Positions 25,471 through 33,612 of a stretch of 64,000 bases of DNA are shown here, one piece after another. A program made the position numbers and the translations under genes. Source of the DNA: G965261775 sp965261775 (GTDB lineage: Bacteria > Pseudomonadota > Gammaproteobacteria > Eutrophobiales > Eutrophobiaceae); the NCBI GenBank assembly GCA_965261775.1, contig OZ253477.1, positions 1,364,001 through 1,428,000 on the forward strand. Direction: 5' to 3'. Numbering within the stretch: the stretch's first letter is position 1; each line of letters opens with the position of its first letter. The notes beneath the pieces were generated by a model. That model saw only the letters and a list, made by a program, of their open reading frames with translations. It was not told the origin of the DNA and ran no database searches.

Positions 25471-27735
25471 ATGTCCGGTAACATGTTATTTGAATTTGAA
25501 CGGAATGATCAGAAACCGTTGCAGGAATACACGCAAAAGGCCTATCTGGATTATTCCATGTATGTCATCCTCGACCGCGCCCTGCCCCATATTGCCGACG
25601 GTTTGAAACCGGTCCAGCGGCGTATTATCTATGCCATGTCGGAACTCGGTCTGAAGTCCACCGCCAGGTTTAAAAAATCAGCCCGCACAGTCGGCGATGT
25701 TATCGGCAAATTTCATCCACACGGCGACGCGGCCTGCTATGAATCAATGATATTGATGGCGCAGGATTTCTCCTGTCGTTATCCGCTGATAGATGGACAG
25801 GGAAACTGGGGGTCCATAGACGACCCGAAATCTTTTGCCGCCATGCGCTATACCGAATCAAAACTGACCGCCTATGCCGATGTATTGCTGGGCGAGGTTA
25901 CGCAGGGCACGGTTGACTGGGCCTCCAATTTCGACGGTACCTTGAAAGAGCCGAAATTATTACCTGCCCGGCTACCCAATATTCTGTTAAACGGCACAAC
26001 CGGTATCGCCGTCGGCATGACCACCGATATACCGCCGCATAATCTCGTGGAAGTCGCCAACGCTTGCATTTGCCTGCTGGAAGACCCCAAAAGTACCGTC
26101 GAAAAATTATGCGAACATATCAAAGGCCCGGATTTTCCAACGCGTGCCGGGATCATTACGCCGCCGGACGTTATCCGGGAAATATATGAGACCGGTAACG
26201 GCTATATCAAAATGCGTGCTGTCTGGGAAGAAAAAGACGGCAATATCATCGTTACTGCGCTGCCCTATCAAAGCTCGGGAAGCAAAATACTGGAGCAAAT
26301 CGCGGCTCAAATGCAAGCGAAAAAACTGCCTGTGCTGAATGATCTGCGTGACGAGTCCGACCATGAAAATCCGACCCGTCTGGTACTCATACCGCGTTCC
26401 AATCACGTTGATCGGGAGCAACTCATGTTGCATCTCTGCGCGACGACAGACCTTGAACGTGGTTATCGCATCAATCTCAATATCATTGGTCTGAACAGAA
26501 AACCGCAGGTCAAGAACCTTCGCCGGATATTAAAAGAATGGCTGGATTACCGGATTGAAACGGTGCAACGGCGGTTGCAGTGTCGGCTTGCCAAGGTTTT
26601 GGAACAGATCCATATTCTCACAGGCCTGAGGATCGTCTATCTCAACCTTGACGAAGTGATCCGGCTGATCCGCGAAGAAGACAAGCCCAAAGCGGCGCTG
26701 ATGAAAAAATTCAAACTGAGTGAAATCCAGGCGGACGCCATTCTTGACCTGAAACTGCGCCGACTGGACAAATTGGAGGAGGACAAAATCAAAGCCGAAC
26801 TGGAAAAACTGCAACAGGAAAAAGAAACACTTGAAAAAATCCTCGCCTCAAAGAAACGTTTAAAGGCACTGGTACGAAAAGAGATTGAAGCGGACACCAA
26901 GACCCATGGCGATGAGCGAAAATCACCCTTCAAGGAAGGTCCCGAGGCAAAAGTCATGAGTGAAAATACTCTGCTTCCGGTTGAACACGTCACGATTGTT
27001 CTTTCCCGGAAAGGCTGGGTAAGATCGGCCAAAGGTCATCAGGTCGATCCGGAGACGCTGAACTATAAAACCGGAGACGCCCTGAAACAGGCCGGCTTTG
27101 GTAAAAGCGATCAGCCTGTCATATTTATTGACTCGGGCGGGCGTTGCTATGCGCTTCCGGCGCATTCACTGGCCTCCGCACGCAGTTTTGGAGAGCCTGT
27201 CTCCGCCAGGTTAAACCCGCCTGACGGCGCCACCTTTGAAGGACTTATGACGGGCGGGCCGGAGTCCGTGTATCTGCTCGGGTCTGATGCCGGTTACGGC
27301 TTCATGGTCAGACTGGGCGACACTCATACCAAAAACCGTAACGGTAAAGCCGTGCTTTCCGTACCGACCGGCGCCAAAGTATTGCCACCTGTTCAAGTTA
27401 ACGATATTAAAAAAGATCGCATAGCCGTTGTAAGTTCGACAGGGCGATTACTGATATTCCCGATCAATCAATTAACGTTATTGCCGAAAGGCAAAGGGCT
27501 AAAGATCATCCACATCCCGCCGGCAAAGCTGAAAACAGGCGAAGAATCAGTCACCGCCATGACAATAATCGGGCCGACAGATAATCTGCTTATTCATACG
27601 GATAAAACACATATGACAATAAACTCTGCCGATCAGGTGCACTACAGTGGCGAACGCGGACGCAGAGGAAATATGATAAGCCGTAACTATCGAAAAGTTG
27701 CCCGACTCCGGGCTGAACCAACAGGTAAAGCATGA
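25471..27735 (+). CDS. parC: DNA topoisomerase IV subunit A
   Basis: 754 residues. The breakage-reunion domain opens with YLDYSMYVILDRALPHIADG, and the active-site tyrosine is in FAAMRYTESKL. The quinolone-determining region reads GKFHPHGDAACYESM: Glu is kept but the position equivalent to E. coli Ser80 is Ala. The C-terminal beta-pinwheel blades are short and irregular, without a GyrA-box, as expected for ParC. It forms an operon with parE. Confidence 0.97.
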   Translation: MSGNMLFEFERNDQKPLQEYTQKAYLDYSMYVILDRALPHIADGLKPVQRRIIYAMSELGLKSTARFKKSARTVGDVIGKFHPHGDAACYESMILMAQDFSCRYPLIDGQGNWGSIDDPKSFAAMRYTESKLTAYADVLLGEVTQGTVDWASNFDGTLKEPKLLPARLPNILLNGTTGIAVGMTTDIPPHNLVEVANACICLLEDPKSTVEKLCEHIKGPDFPTRAGIITPPDVIREIYETGNGYIKMRAVWEEKDGNIIVTALPYQSSGSKILEQIAAQMQAKKLPVLNDLRDESDHENPTRLVLIPRSNHVDREQLMLHLCATTDLERGYRINLNIIGLNRKPQVKNLRRILKEWLDYRIETVQRRLQCRLAKVLEQIHILTGLRIVYLNLDEVIRLIREEDKPKAALMKKFKLSEIQADAILDLKLRRLDKLEEDKIKAELEKLQQEKETLEKILASKKRLKALVRKEIEADTKTHGDERKSPFKEGPEAKVMSENTLLPVEHVTIVLSRKGWVRSAKGHQVDPETLNYKTGDALKQAGFGKSDQPVIFIDSGGRCYALPAHSLASARSFGEPVSARLNPPDGATFEGLMTGGPESVYLLGSDAGYGFMVRLGDTHTKNRNGKAVLSVPTGAKVLPPVQVNDIKKDRIAVVSSTGRLLIFPINQLTLLPKGKGLKIIHIPPAKLKTGEESVTAMTIIGPTDNLLIHTDKTHMTINSADQVHYSGERGRRGNMISRNYRKVARLRAEPTGKA

Positions 27736-28066
27736 CTTTGGCGCGGCTTCTTACCAACGCCGGTCCAGGCAAAGCGCCAGGGCTTAAGACAGCGGCAGGG
27801 AGAAAATCACAAAAAGCATTGAGAGGTGATGAATAACAAGCACGACACGGAGCAAGTTAAAATAGATGAAACTTGTTATCGGCGGTGTGGCGAGTTGCTT
27901 GGTTCCGCTGTCAAGGTTCTACGTAAGTCGGAATAGACAAACAATAAACTTTTTATATTGTTTTACAAGCCGGGTTGGTCGGATAAACTATAAACTATTA
28001 TATATTTACCGGCGCCTGCGGTGTTGCCGTCTTTAAGGGGGTTTTATCCTAAATAAGGGAGTCAGG
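27736..28066. other. Upstream region of the Sel1-repeat array
   Basis: About 330 bp with no supported ORF. Its right end is AT-rich and then has AAGGGAG 7 bp before the first SLR start. A promoter for the array should lie here, for example near the AT-rich stretch at 27950-28010, but no clean -35/-10 pair was identified. Confidence 0.5.
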
Positions 28067-29722
28067 ATGAACAGGTTAAAAGATAAATCCATTCGGGATC
28101 TTCTGGCAAAAGCAAAAGAGGGGGACGCCTACGCGCAATTCAATCTCGGCGTTGCTTATACCAACGGCGATGGCGTGCCGCAAGATACCACTGCCGCGGC
28201 GTCCTGGTTTCGCAAAGCCGCGGAACAGGGGGACGCTGACGCGCAATACAATCTCGGCGTGATGTATTACAACGGCGACGGCGTGCCGCAAGATTCCGCT
28301 GCCGCTGTGGACTGGTTCCGCAAGGCCGCCGATCAGGGACTCGCGGAGGCGCAATATAATCTCGGCGTGGCATATGACAACGGCGACGGCGTCCCGCAAG
28401 ATTCCGCTGCCGCTGTGGACTGGTTCCGCAAGGCCGCCGATCAGGGACTCGCGGAGGCGCAAAACAATCTCGGCGCGGCGTATGATTACGGCGACGGTGT
28501 GGCGAAAGATACCGGTGCCGCTGTTTATTGGTACTGCAAGGCCGCCGAACAGGGAATCGCGGGCGCACAAAACGATCTCGGGTTTATTTATGCCAACGGC
28601 GACGGCGTGCCGAAAGATGAAGCGCGGGCGGTCAAATGGTTCCGAAAGGCCGCCGATCAGGGACACGCGGGCGCGCAAAACAATCTCGGCGTGATGTATG
28701 AAAACGGCGACGGCGTGCCGAAAGATACCAGTGCCGCTGTGGACTGGTACCGCAAGGCCGCCGAACAGGGAGACGCTGAGGCGCAAAACAATCTCGGCGT
28801 GATGTATGCCAACGGCGACGGTGTGCCGAAAGATACTAGTGCCGCGCTGGCTTGGTTGCGCGAGGCCGCCGATCAGGGACACGCTAACGCGCAAAACAAT
28901 CTCGGCGTGGCGTATTACAACGGCGCCGGTGTGGCGCAAGATTACGGCGTGCCGTTGCCCTGGTACCGCAAGGCCGCCGAACAGGGACTCGCGGCCGCGC
29001 AAAACAATCTCGGCGTGATGTATGCCAACGGATACGGTGTGCCGCAAGATTACGGTGCCGCTGTGGACTGGTACCGAAAGGCCGCCGAACAGGGACTCGC
29101 GGGCGCGCAAAACAATCTCGGGTTTATGTATCACAACGGCGCCGGTGTGCCGAAAGATACCAGTGCCGCTGTGGACTGGTACCGCAAGGCGGCCAGTCAG
29201 GGACTCGCGCTGGCGCAAAACAGACTCGGGTTGATGTATGCCAACGGCGACGGGGTGGCGAAAGATCCCCGCGCCGCTGTGGACTGGTACCGCAAGGCTG
29301 CCAGTCAGGGACTCGCGCTGGCGCAAAACAGACTCGGGTTGATGTATGAAAACGGCGACGGGGTGGCGAAAGATACCGGCGCCGCGTTGGACTGGTACCG
29401 AAAGGCTGCCGATCAGGGATACGCTGAGGCGCAATTCAATCTCGGGTTTATGTATTACAACGGCGACGGGGAGGGGAACGATACCGGCGCCGCGTTGGAC
29501 TGGTACCGCAAGGCTGCCAGTCAGGGACACGCGACGGCGCAAAACAATCTCGGCGCGATGTATGCCAGGGGTGCCGGTGTGCCGAAAGATACCAGTGCCG
29601 CTGTGGACTGGTACCGCAAGGCGGCCAGTCAGGGACTCGCGACGGCGCAAAACAATCTCGGGTTGATGTATGAAAACGGCGACGGGGTGGCGAAAGATAC
29701 CGGTGCCGCGTTGGACTGGTAA
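28067..29722 (+). CDS. Sel1-like repeat protein, cut by an in-frame stop
   Basis: 551 residues, about 15 Sel1-like repeats of 36 residues with the consensus A-Q-x-N-L-G-V-M-Y-x-N-G-D-G-V-P-x-D then a WYRKAA helix. There is no signal peptide (start MNRLKDKSIRDLL), so it would stay in the cytoplasm unless exported otherwise. The gene ends inside a repeat: the codon that reads TAC in almost all other copies (DWYRKAA) is TAA at 29720-29722, and the same frame then continues for another 160 codons. SLR proteins form alpha-alpha superhelices that bind other proteins. Either a truncated protein is made or the gene is broken. Confidence 0.85.
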   Translation: MNRLKDKSIRDLLAKAKEGDAYAQFNLGVAYTNGDGVPQDTTAAASWFRKAAEQGDADAQYNLGVMYYNGDGVPQDSAAAVDWFRKAADQGLAEAQYNLGVAYDNGDGVPQDSAAAVDWFRKAADQGLAEAQNNLGAAYDYGDGVAKDTGAAVYWYCKAAEQGIAGAQNDLGFIYANGDGVPKDEARAVKWFRKAADQGHAGAQNNLGVMYENGDGVPKDTSAAVDWYRKAAEQGDAEAQNNLGVMYANGDGVPKDTSAALAWLREAADQGHANAQNNLGVAYYNGAGVAQDYGVPLPWYRKAAEQGLAAAQNNLGVMYANGYGVPQDYGAAVDWYRKAAEQGLAGAQNNLGFMYHNGAGVPKDTSAAVDWYRKAASQGLALAQNRLGLMYANGDGVAKDPRAAVDWYRKAASQGLALAQNRLGLMYENGDGVAKDTGAALDWYRKAADQGYAEAQFNLGFMYYNGDGEGNDTGAALDWYRKAASQGHATAQNNLGAMYARGAGVPKDTSAAVDWYRKAASQGLATAQNNLGLMYENGDGVAKDTGAALDW

Positions 29723-30208
29723 CGCAAGGCGGCCGATCAGGGATTCGACAAGGCGCAATATAATCTCGGCGTGATGTATGAAAACGGCGACGGTGTGGCG
29801 CAAGATACCAGTGCCGCGGTGTCTTGGTACCGCAAGGCGGCCTATCAGAGACACGCTGAGGCGCAATATAAACTCGGCGTGATGTATGACAACGGGCGCG
29901 GGGTGGCGAAAAATACCAGTGCCGCGCTGGCTTGGTTCCGAAAGGCCGCCGAAAAGGGAGACGCCAGGGCGCAATATAATCTCGGCGTGGCGTATAACAA
30001 CGGGCGCGGGGTGGCGCAAGATTACGGCGCCGCTGTGCGGTGGTGGCGCAAGGCGGCCTATCAGGGACACGCCAAGGCGCAATTCAATCTCGGCGTGATG
30101 TATTACACCGGCGATGGCGTGCCGAAAGATACCAGTGCCGCTGTGGAATGGTGGCGCAAAGCTGCCGAACAGGGACACGCGAACGCGCAACGTGCATTGA
30201 AAAACTGA
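29723..30208 (+). pseudogene. Sel1-repeat remainder after the in-frame stop
   Basis: The frame of the preceding SLR gene continues without interruption to a TGA at 30208, with four more repeats and the normal end AQRALKN. The first in-frame ATG (29771) lies inside a repeat and has no ribosome binding site, so independent translation is unlikely. Read-through of the TAA would give a 713-residue protein with about 19 repeats. Confidence 0.75.
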
Positions 30209-30220
30209 GGAGGTAAAAAG

Positions 30221-31507
30221 ATGAACAGTGGAAAAGATGAAGCCGTTAAAATTCTTTTGGCAAAAGCAAAACAGGGAGACGCTGAGGCGCAACATAATCT
30301 CGGCGTTATGTATGACAACGGGCGCGGGGTGCCGATAGATGCCAGTGCCGCGCTGGACTGGTGGCGCAAGGCGGCCAAAAAGGGACACGCGGCCGCGCAA
30401 CGTAATCTCGGCATGGCGTATCACAACGGCGACGGCGTGGCGCAAGATACCAGTGCCGCTGTGGACTGGTACCGCATGGCCTCCATACAGGGAGACGCCA
30501 GGGCGCAATATAGTCTCGGCGTGATGTTTCGTTATGGCGACGGTGTGCCGCAAGATACCGGTGCCGCTGTGGACTGGTACCGCAAGGCCAGCGAACAGGG
30601 AGACGCTGAGGCGCAATTCAATCTCGGCGTGGCGTATTACAAGGGCGCCGGTGTGCCGAAAGATTACGGTGCCGCTGTGGACTGGTATCGCATGGCCGCC
30701 GATCAGGGAGACGAAAAGGCGCAACACAATCTCGGGGTGATGTATGCCAACGGCGACGGGGTGCCGCAAGATACCGGTGCCGCGTTGGAATGGTTCCGCA
30801 AGGCCGCCGAACTGGGACACGCTGAGGCGCAATTCAGTCTCGGCGTGATGTATCACAACGGCGAGGCCGTGCCGAAAGATTACAGCGCCGCTGTGGCTTG
30901 GGTGCGCAAGGCCGCCGATCAGGGACACGCTGAGGCGCAATTCAATCTCGGCGCGATGTATCACAACGGCGAGGCCGTGCCGAAAGATTACGATGCCGCG
31001 TTGGACTGGTACCGCAAGGCCGCCGATCAGGGACACGCTGGCGCGCAATATAATCTCGGCATGGCGTATGCCGACGGTGCCGGTGTGCCGCAAGATACCG
31101 GCGCCGCGTTGGACTGGTACCGCAAGGCCACCGATCAGGGATACGCTCCCGCGCAATATAATCTCGGCGTGGCGTATTACAACGGCGCCGGTGTGCCGCA
31201 AGATTACAGTGCCGCTGTGGCCTGGTTCCGCAAGGCCGCCGATCAGGGACACACCAAGGCGCAATATAATCTCGGCGTGGCGTACGCCACTGGCGACGGT
31301 GTGGCGAAAGATACCGGTGCCGCTGTGGCCTGGTGGCGCAAGGCCGCCGATCAGGGAATCGCTGAGGCGCAACACAATCTCGGATTGATGTATCACAAGG
31401 GCGCCGGTGTGCCGAAAGATTACAGTGCCGCTGTGGCCTGGTTCCGCAAGGCCGCCGATCAGGGAAACGCTGAGGCGCAACGTGCATTGCGCAATCTGAC
31501 GCGGTGA
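30221..31507 (+). CDS. Sel1-like repeat protein (11 repeats)
   Basis: 428 residues with a strong ribosome binding site (GAGGAGG) before ATG. The short N-terminus (MNSGKDEAVKILLAKAKQGD) has no signal peptide and resembles that of the first SLR gene (LLAKAKEGD), so these two are probably duplicates. Eleven SLR units follow, ending AQRALRNLTR. The start of the next SLR gene lies 3 bp after the stop. Likely a protein-interaction scaffold; partner unknown. Confidence 0.9.
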   Translation: MNSGKDEAVKILLAKAKQGDAEAQHNLGVMYDNGRGVPIDASAALDWWRKAAKKGHAAAQRNLGMAYHNGDGVAQDTSAAVDWYRMASIQGDARAQYSLGVMFRYGDGVPQDTGAAVDWYRKASEQGDAEAQFNLGVAYYKGAGVPKDYGAAVDWYRMAADQGDEKAQHNLGVMYANGDGVPQDTGAALEWFRKAAELGHAEAQFSLGVMYHNGEAVPKDYSAAVAWVRKAADQGHAEAQFNLGAMYHNGEAVPKDYDAALDWYRKAADQGHAGAQYNLGMAYADGAGVPQDTGAALDWYRKATDQGYAPAQYNLGVAYYNGAGVPQDYSAAVAWFRKAADQGHTKAQYNLGVAYATGDGVAKDTGAAVAWWRKAADQGIAEAQHNLGLMYHKGAGVPKDYSAAVAWFRKAADQGNAEAQRALRNLTR

Positions 31508-31509
31508 AG

Positions 31510-31884
31510 ATGAACAGGTTAAAAATGGTTGTTGTGTTGTTTGCCGCGTTAACGTTTGCTGGCGGGATCGTTGCGCAAGAGGAATCCAAAGCGATAAAGC
31601 GGGATCGTGCTGAGGCCAAAAAGGGAAACGCTGACGCGCAATATAGACTCGGCGGTCGTTATTGGTACGGCGATGGTGTGGCGAAAGATTACGATGAGGC
31701 TGCGCGGTGGTTTATCAAGGCCGCCGAACAGGAACACGCGCTGGCGCAATACAATCTCGGCGTGATGTATTACAACGGCGACGGGGTGCCGAAAGATGAA
31801 GCGCTGGCGGTTAAATGGTGGCGCGAGTCTGCTTATCAAGGGAACACTAACGCGCAACGTGCATTGCAAAAGCGGAGGCGGTGA
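31510..31884 (+). CDS. Short secreted Sel1-like repeat protein (2 repeats)
   Basis: 124 residues from the ATG at 31510 (a GTG at 31504 overlaps the previous stop). The N-terminus MNRLKMVVVLFAALTFAGGI is a signal peptide with likely cleavage after VA near residue 22. Only two SLR units follow, AQYRLGGRYWYG and AQYNLGVMYYNG, then NAQRALQKRRR. It is the smallest member and may be the ancestral or most reduced cassette. Expected in the periplasm. Confidence 0.85.
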   Translation: MNRLKMVVVLFAALTFAGGIVAQEESKAIKRDRAEAKKGNADAQYRLGGRYWYGDGVAKDYDEAARWFIKAAEQEHALAQYNLGVMYYNGDGVPKDEALAVKWWRESAYQGNTNAQRALQKRRR

Positions 31885-31886
31885 AG

Positions 31887-32801
31887 ATGAACAGGTTAAA
31901 AAGGGTTGTTTTATTGTTTGCCGCGTTAACGTTTGCTGGCGGGATCGTGGCGAAAGATACCGGTGCCGCTGTGGAATGGTGGCGCAAAGCCGCCGAACAG
32001 GGAGACGCTGAGGCGCAATATAATCTCGGGTTGGCGTATGCCAACGGCGCCGGTGTGGCGAAAGATACCCGCGCCGCGTTGGACTGGTACCGCAAGGCCG
32101 CCAGTCAGGGACTCGCGGGCGCGCAATATAGTCTCGGCGTGATGTATGCCAACGGCGACGGGGTGGCGATAGATACCGGCGCCGCTGTGGCCTGGTTCCG
32201 CAAGGCCGCCGAACAGGGAGACGCTGAGGCGCAATTCAATCTCGGCGTGGCGTATTACAAGGGCGCCGGTGTGCCGAAAGATTCCGGCGCCGCTGTGCGT
32301 TGGTATCGAAAGGCGGCCAGTCAGGGACTCGCTGAGGCGCAATTCAATCTCGGGGTGGCGTATGCCAACGGCGACGGCGTGGCGCAAGATACCAGTGCCG
32401 CTGTGGACTGGTACCGCAAAGCTGCCGATCAGGGACTCGCGGTGGCGCAAAACAATCTCGGCGCCGCGTATCGTCATGGCGATGGAGTCCGGCAAGATAA
32501 CTTTTCCGCGCTGGCTTGGTACCAAAAGGCCGCCAGTCAGGGAGACGCTGAGGCGCAATATAATCTCGGCGTGATGTATGAAAATGGCGACGGTGTACTG
32601 AAAGATGACGTTACCGCTGTTTATTGGTTCCGCAAAGCCGCCGAAAAGGGAAACGCGGGCGCGCAATATAATCTCGGCGTGATGTATTACAACGGCGACG
32701 GGGTGCCGAAAGATGAAGCGCTGGCGGTTAAATGGTGGCGCGAGTCTGCTTATCAAGGGAACACTAACGCGCAACGTGAATTGCAAAAGCGGAGGCGGTG
32801 A
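31887..32801 (+). CDS. Secreted Sel1-like repeat protein (7 repeats)
   Basis: 304 residues from the ATG at 31887, with GGAGG 9-10 bp upstream lying inside the end of the preceding gene. Signal peptide MNRLKRVVLLFAALTFAGGI, cleavage probably after VA. Seven SLR units, one of them divergent (YRHGDGVRQDNFSALAW), ending AQRELQKRRR. The 3' end and the junction to the next gene are almost identical to those of the preceding gene, with an offset of 917 bp, which shows a gene-sized tandem duplication. Confidence 0.88.
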   Translation: MNRLKRVVLLFAALTFAGGIVAKDTGAAVEWWRKAAEQGDAEAQYNLGLAYANGAGVAKDTRAALDWYRKAASQGLAGAQYSLGVMYANGDGVAIDTGAAVAWFRKAAEQGDAEAQFNLGVAYYKGAGVPKDSGAAVRWYRKAASQGLAEAQFNLGVAYANGDGVAQDTSAAVDWYRKAADQGLAVAQNNLGAAYRHGDGVRQDNFSALAWYQKAASQGDAEAQYNLGVMYENGDGVLKDDVTAVYWFRKAAEKGNAGAQYNLGVMYYNGDGVPKDEALAVKWWRESAYQGNTNAQRELQKRRR

Positions 32802-32803
32802 AG

Positions 32804-33610
32804 ATGAACAGGTTAAAAAGGGTTGTTTTATTGTTTGCCGCGTTAACGTTTGCCGGCGGGATCGTGGCGCAAGATTACGGTGCCGCTGTGGACTTGTGGC
32901 GCAAAGCCGCCGAACAGGGAAACGCGACGGCGCAATTCGGTCTCGGCGTGATGTATCACAAGGGCGCCGGTGTGGCGCAAGATACCCGCGCCGCGTTGGA
33001 CTGGTACCGCAAGGCCGCCAGTCAGGGACTCGCGGGCGCGCAATATAGTCTCGGCGTGATGTATGCCAACGGCGACGGGGTGGCGATAGATACCGGCGCC
33101 GCTGTGGACTGGTACCGAAAGGCCGCCAGTCAGGGACACGCGGGCGCGCAATATAATCTCGGCGTGGCATATCACAACGGCGACGGGGTGGCGATAGATA
33201 CCGGCGCCGCTGTGGACTGGTTCCGCAAGGCTGCCGAACAGGGACTCGCTGAGGCGCAATATAGTCTCGGCGTGATGTATGCCAACGGCGACGGGGTGGC
33301 GCAAGATTCCGGCGCCGCTGTGCGTTGGTATCGAAAGGCCGCCGATCAGGGACACGCTGACGCGCAAAACAATCTCGGCGCCATGTATCGTTATGGCGAC
33401 GGGGTGCCGATAGATACCGGTGCCGCTGTGGCTTGGTTCCGCAAGGCCGCCGATCAGGGAGACGCCAGGGCGCAATATAATCTCGGCGTGATGTATGCCA
33501 ACGGCGACGGGGTGCCGTTAGATACCGGTGCCGCCGTTTATTGGTACCGCAAGGCCGCCGAAAAGGGAGACGCTGAGGCGCAACGTGCATTGCGCAATCT
33601 GACGCGGTGA
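32804..33610 (+). CDS. Secreted Sel1-like repeat protein (6 repeats)
   Basis: 268 residues from the ATG at 32804, again with GGAGG upstream. The leader is the same as that of the previous gene (RVVLLFAALTFAGGIVA). Six SLR units follow. Its end, AQRALRNLTR plus the junction GACGCGGTGAAGATGAAC, matches the end of the 11-repeat gene, not that of its immediate neighbour, so the gene is a mosaic of two family types. Confidence 0.88.
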   Translation: MNRLKRVVLLFAALTFAGGIVAQDYGAAVDLWRKAAEQGNATAQFGLGVMYHKGAGVAQDTRAALDWYRKAASQGLAGAQYSLGVMYANGDGVAIDTGAAVDWYRKAASQGHAGAQYNLGVAYHNGDGVAIDTGAAVDWFRKAAEQGLAEAQYSLGVMYANGDGVAQDSGAAVRWYRKAADQGHADAQNNLGAMYRYGDGVPIDTGAAVAWFRKAADQGDARAQYNLGVMYANGDGVPLDTGAAVYWYRKAAEKGDAEAQRALRNLTR

Positions 33611-33612
33611 AG

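Noticed and set aside
26530..27032. Antisense open frames over parC
   Set aside because: They lie fully inside a gene with complete topoisomerase motifs.
28076..31480. 1134-codon open frame on the minus strand across the SLR genes, plus similar antisense frames to 34593
   Set aside because: It is a shadow of the repeat: the biased codons of the 108-bp unit remove stops on the other strand. The product is a low-information Arg/Leu/His-rich repeat without start signals.
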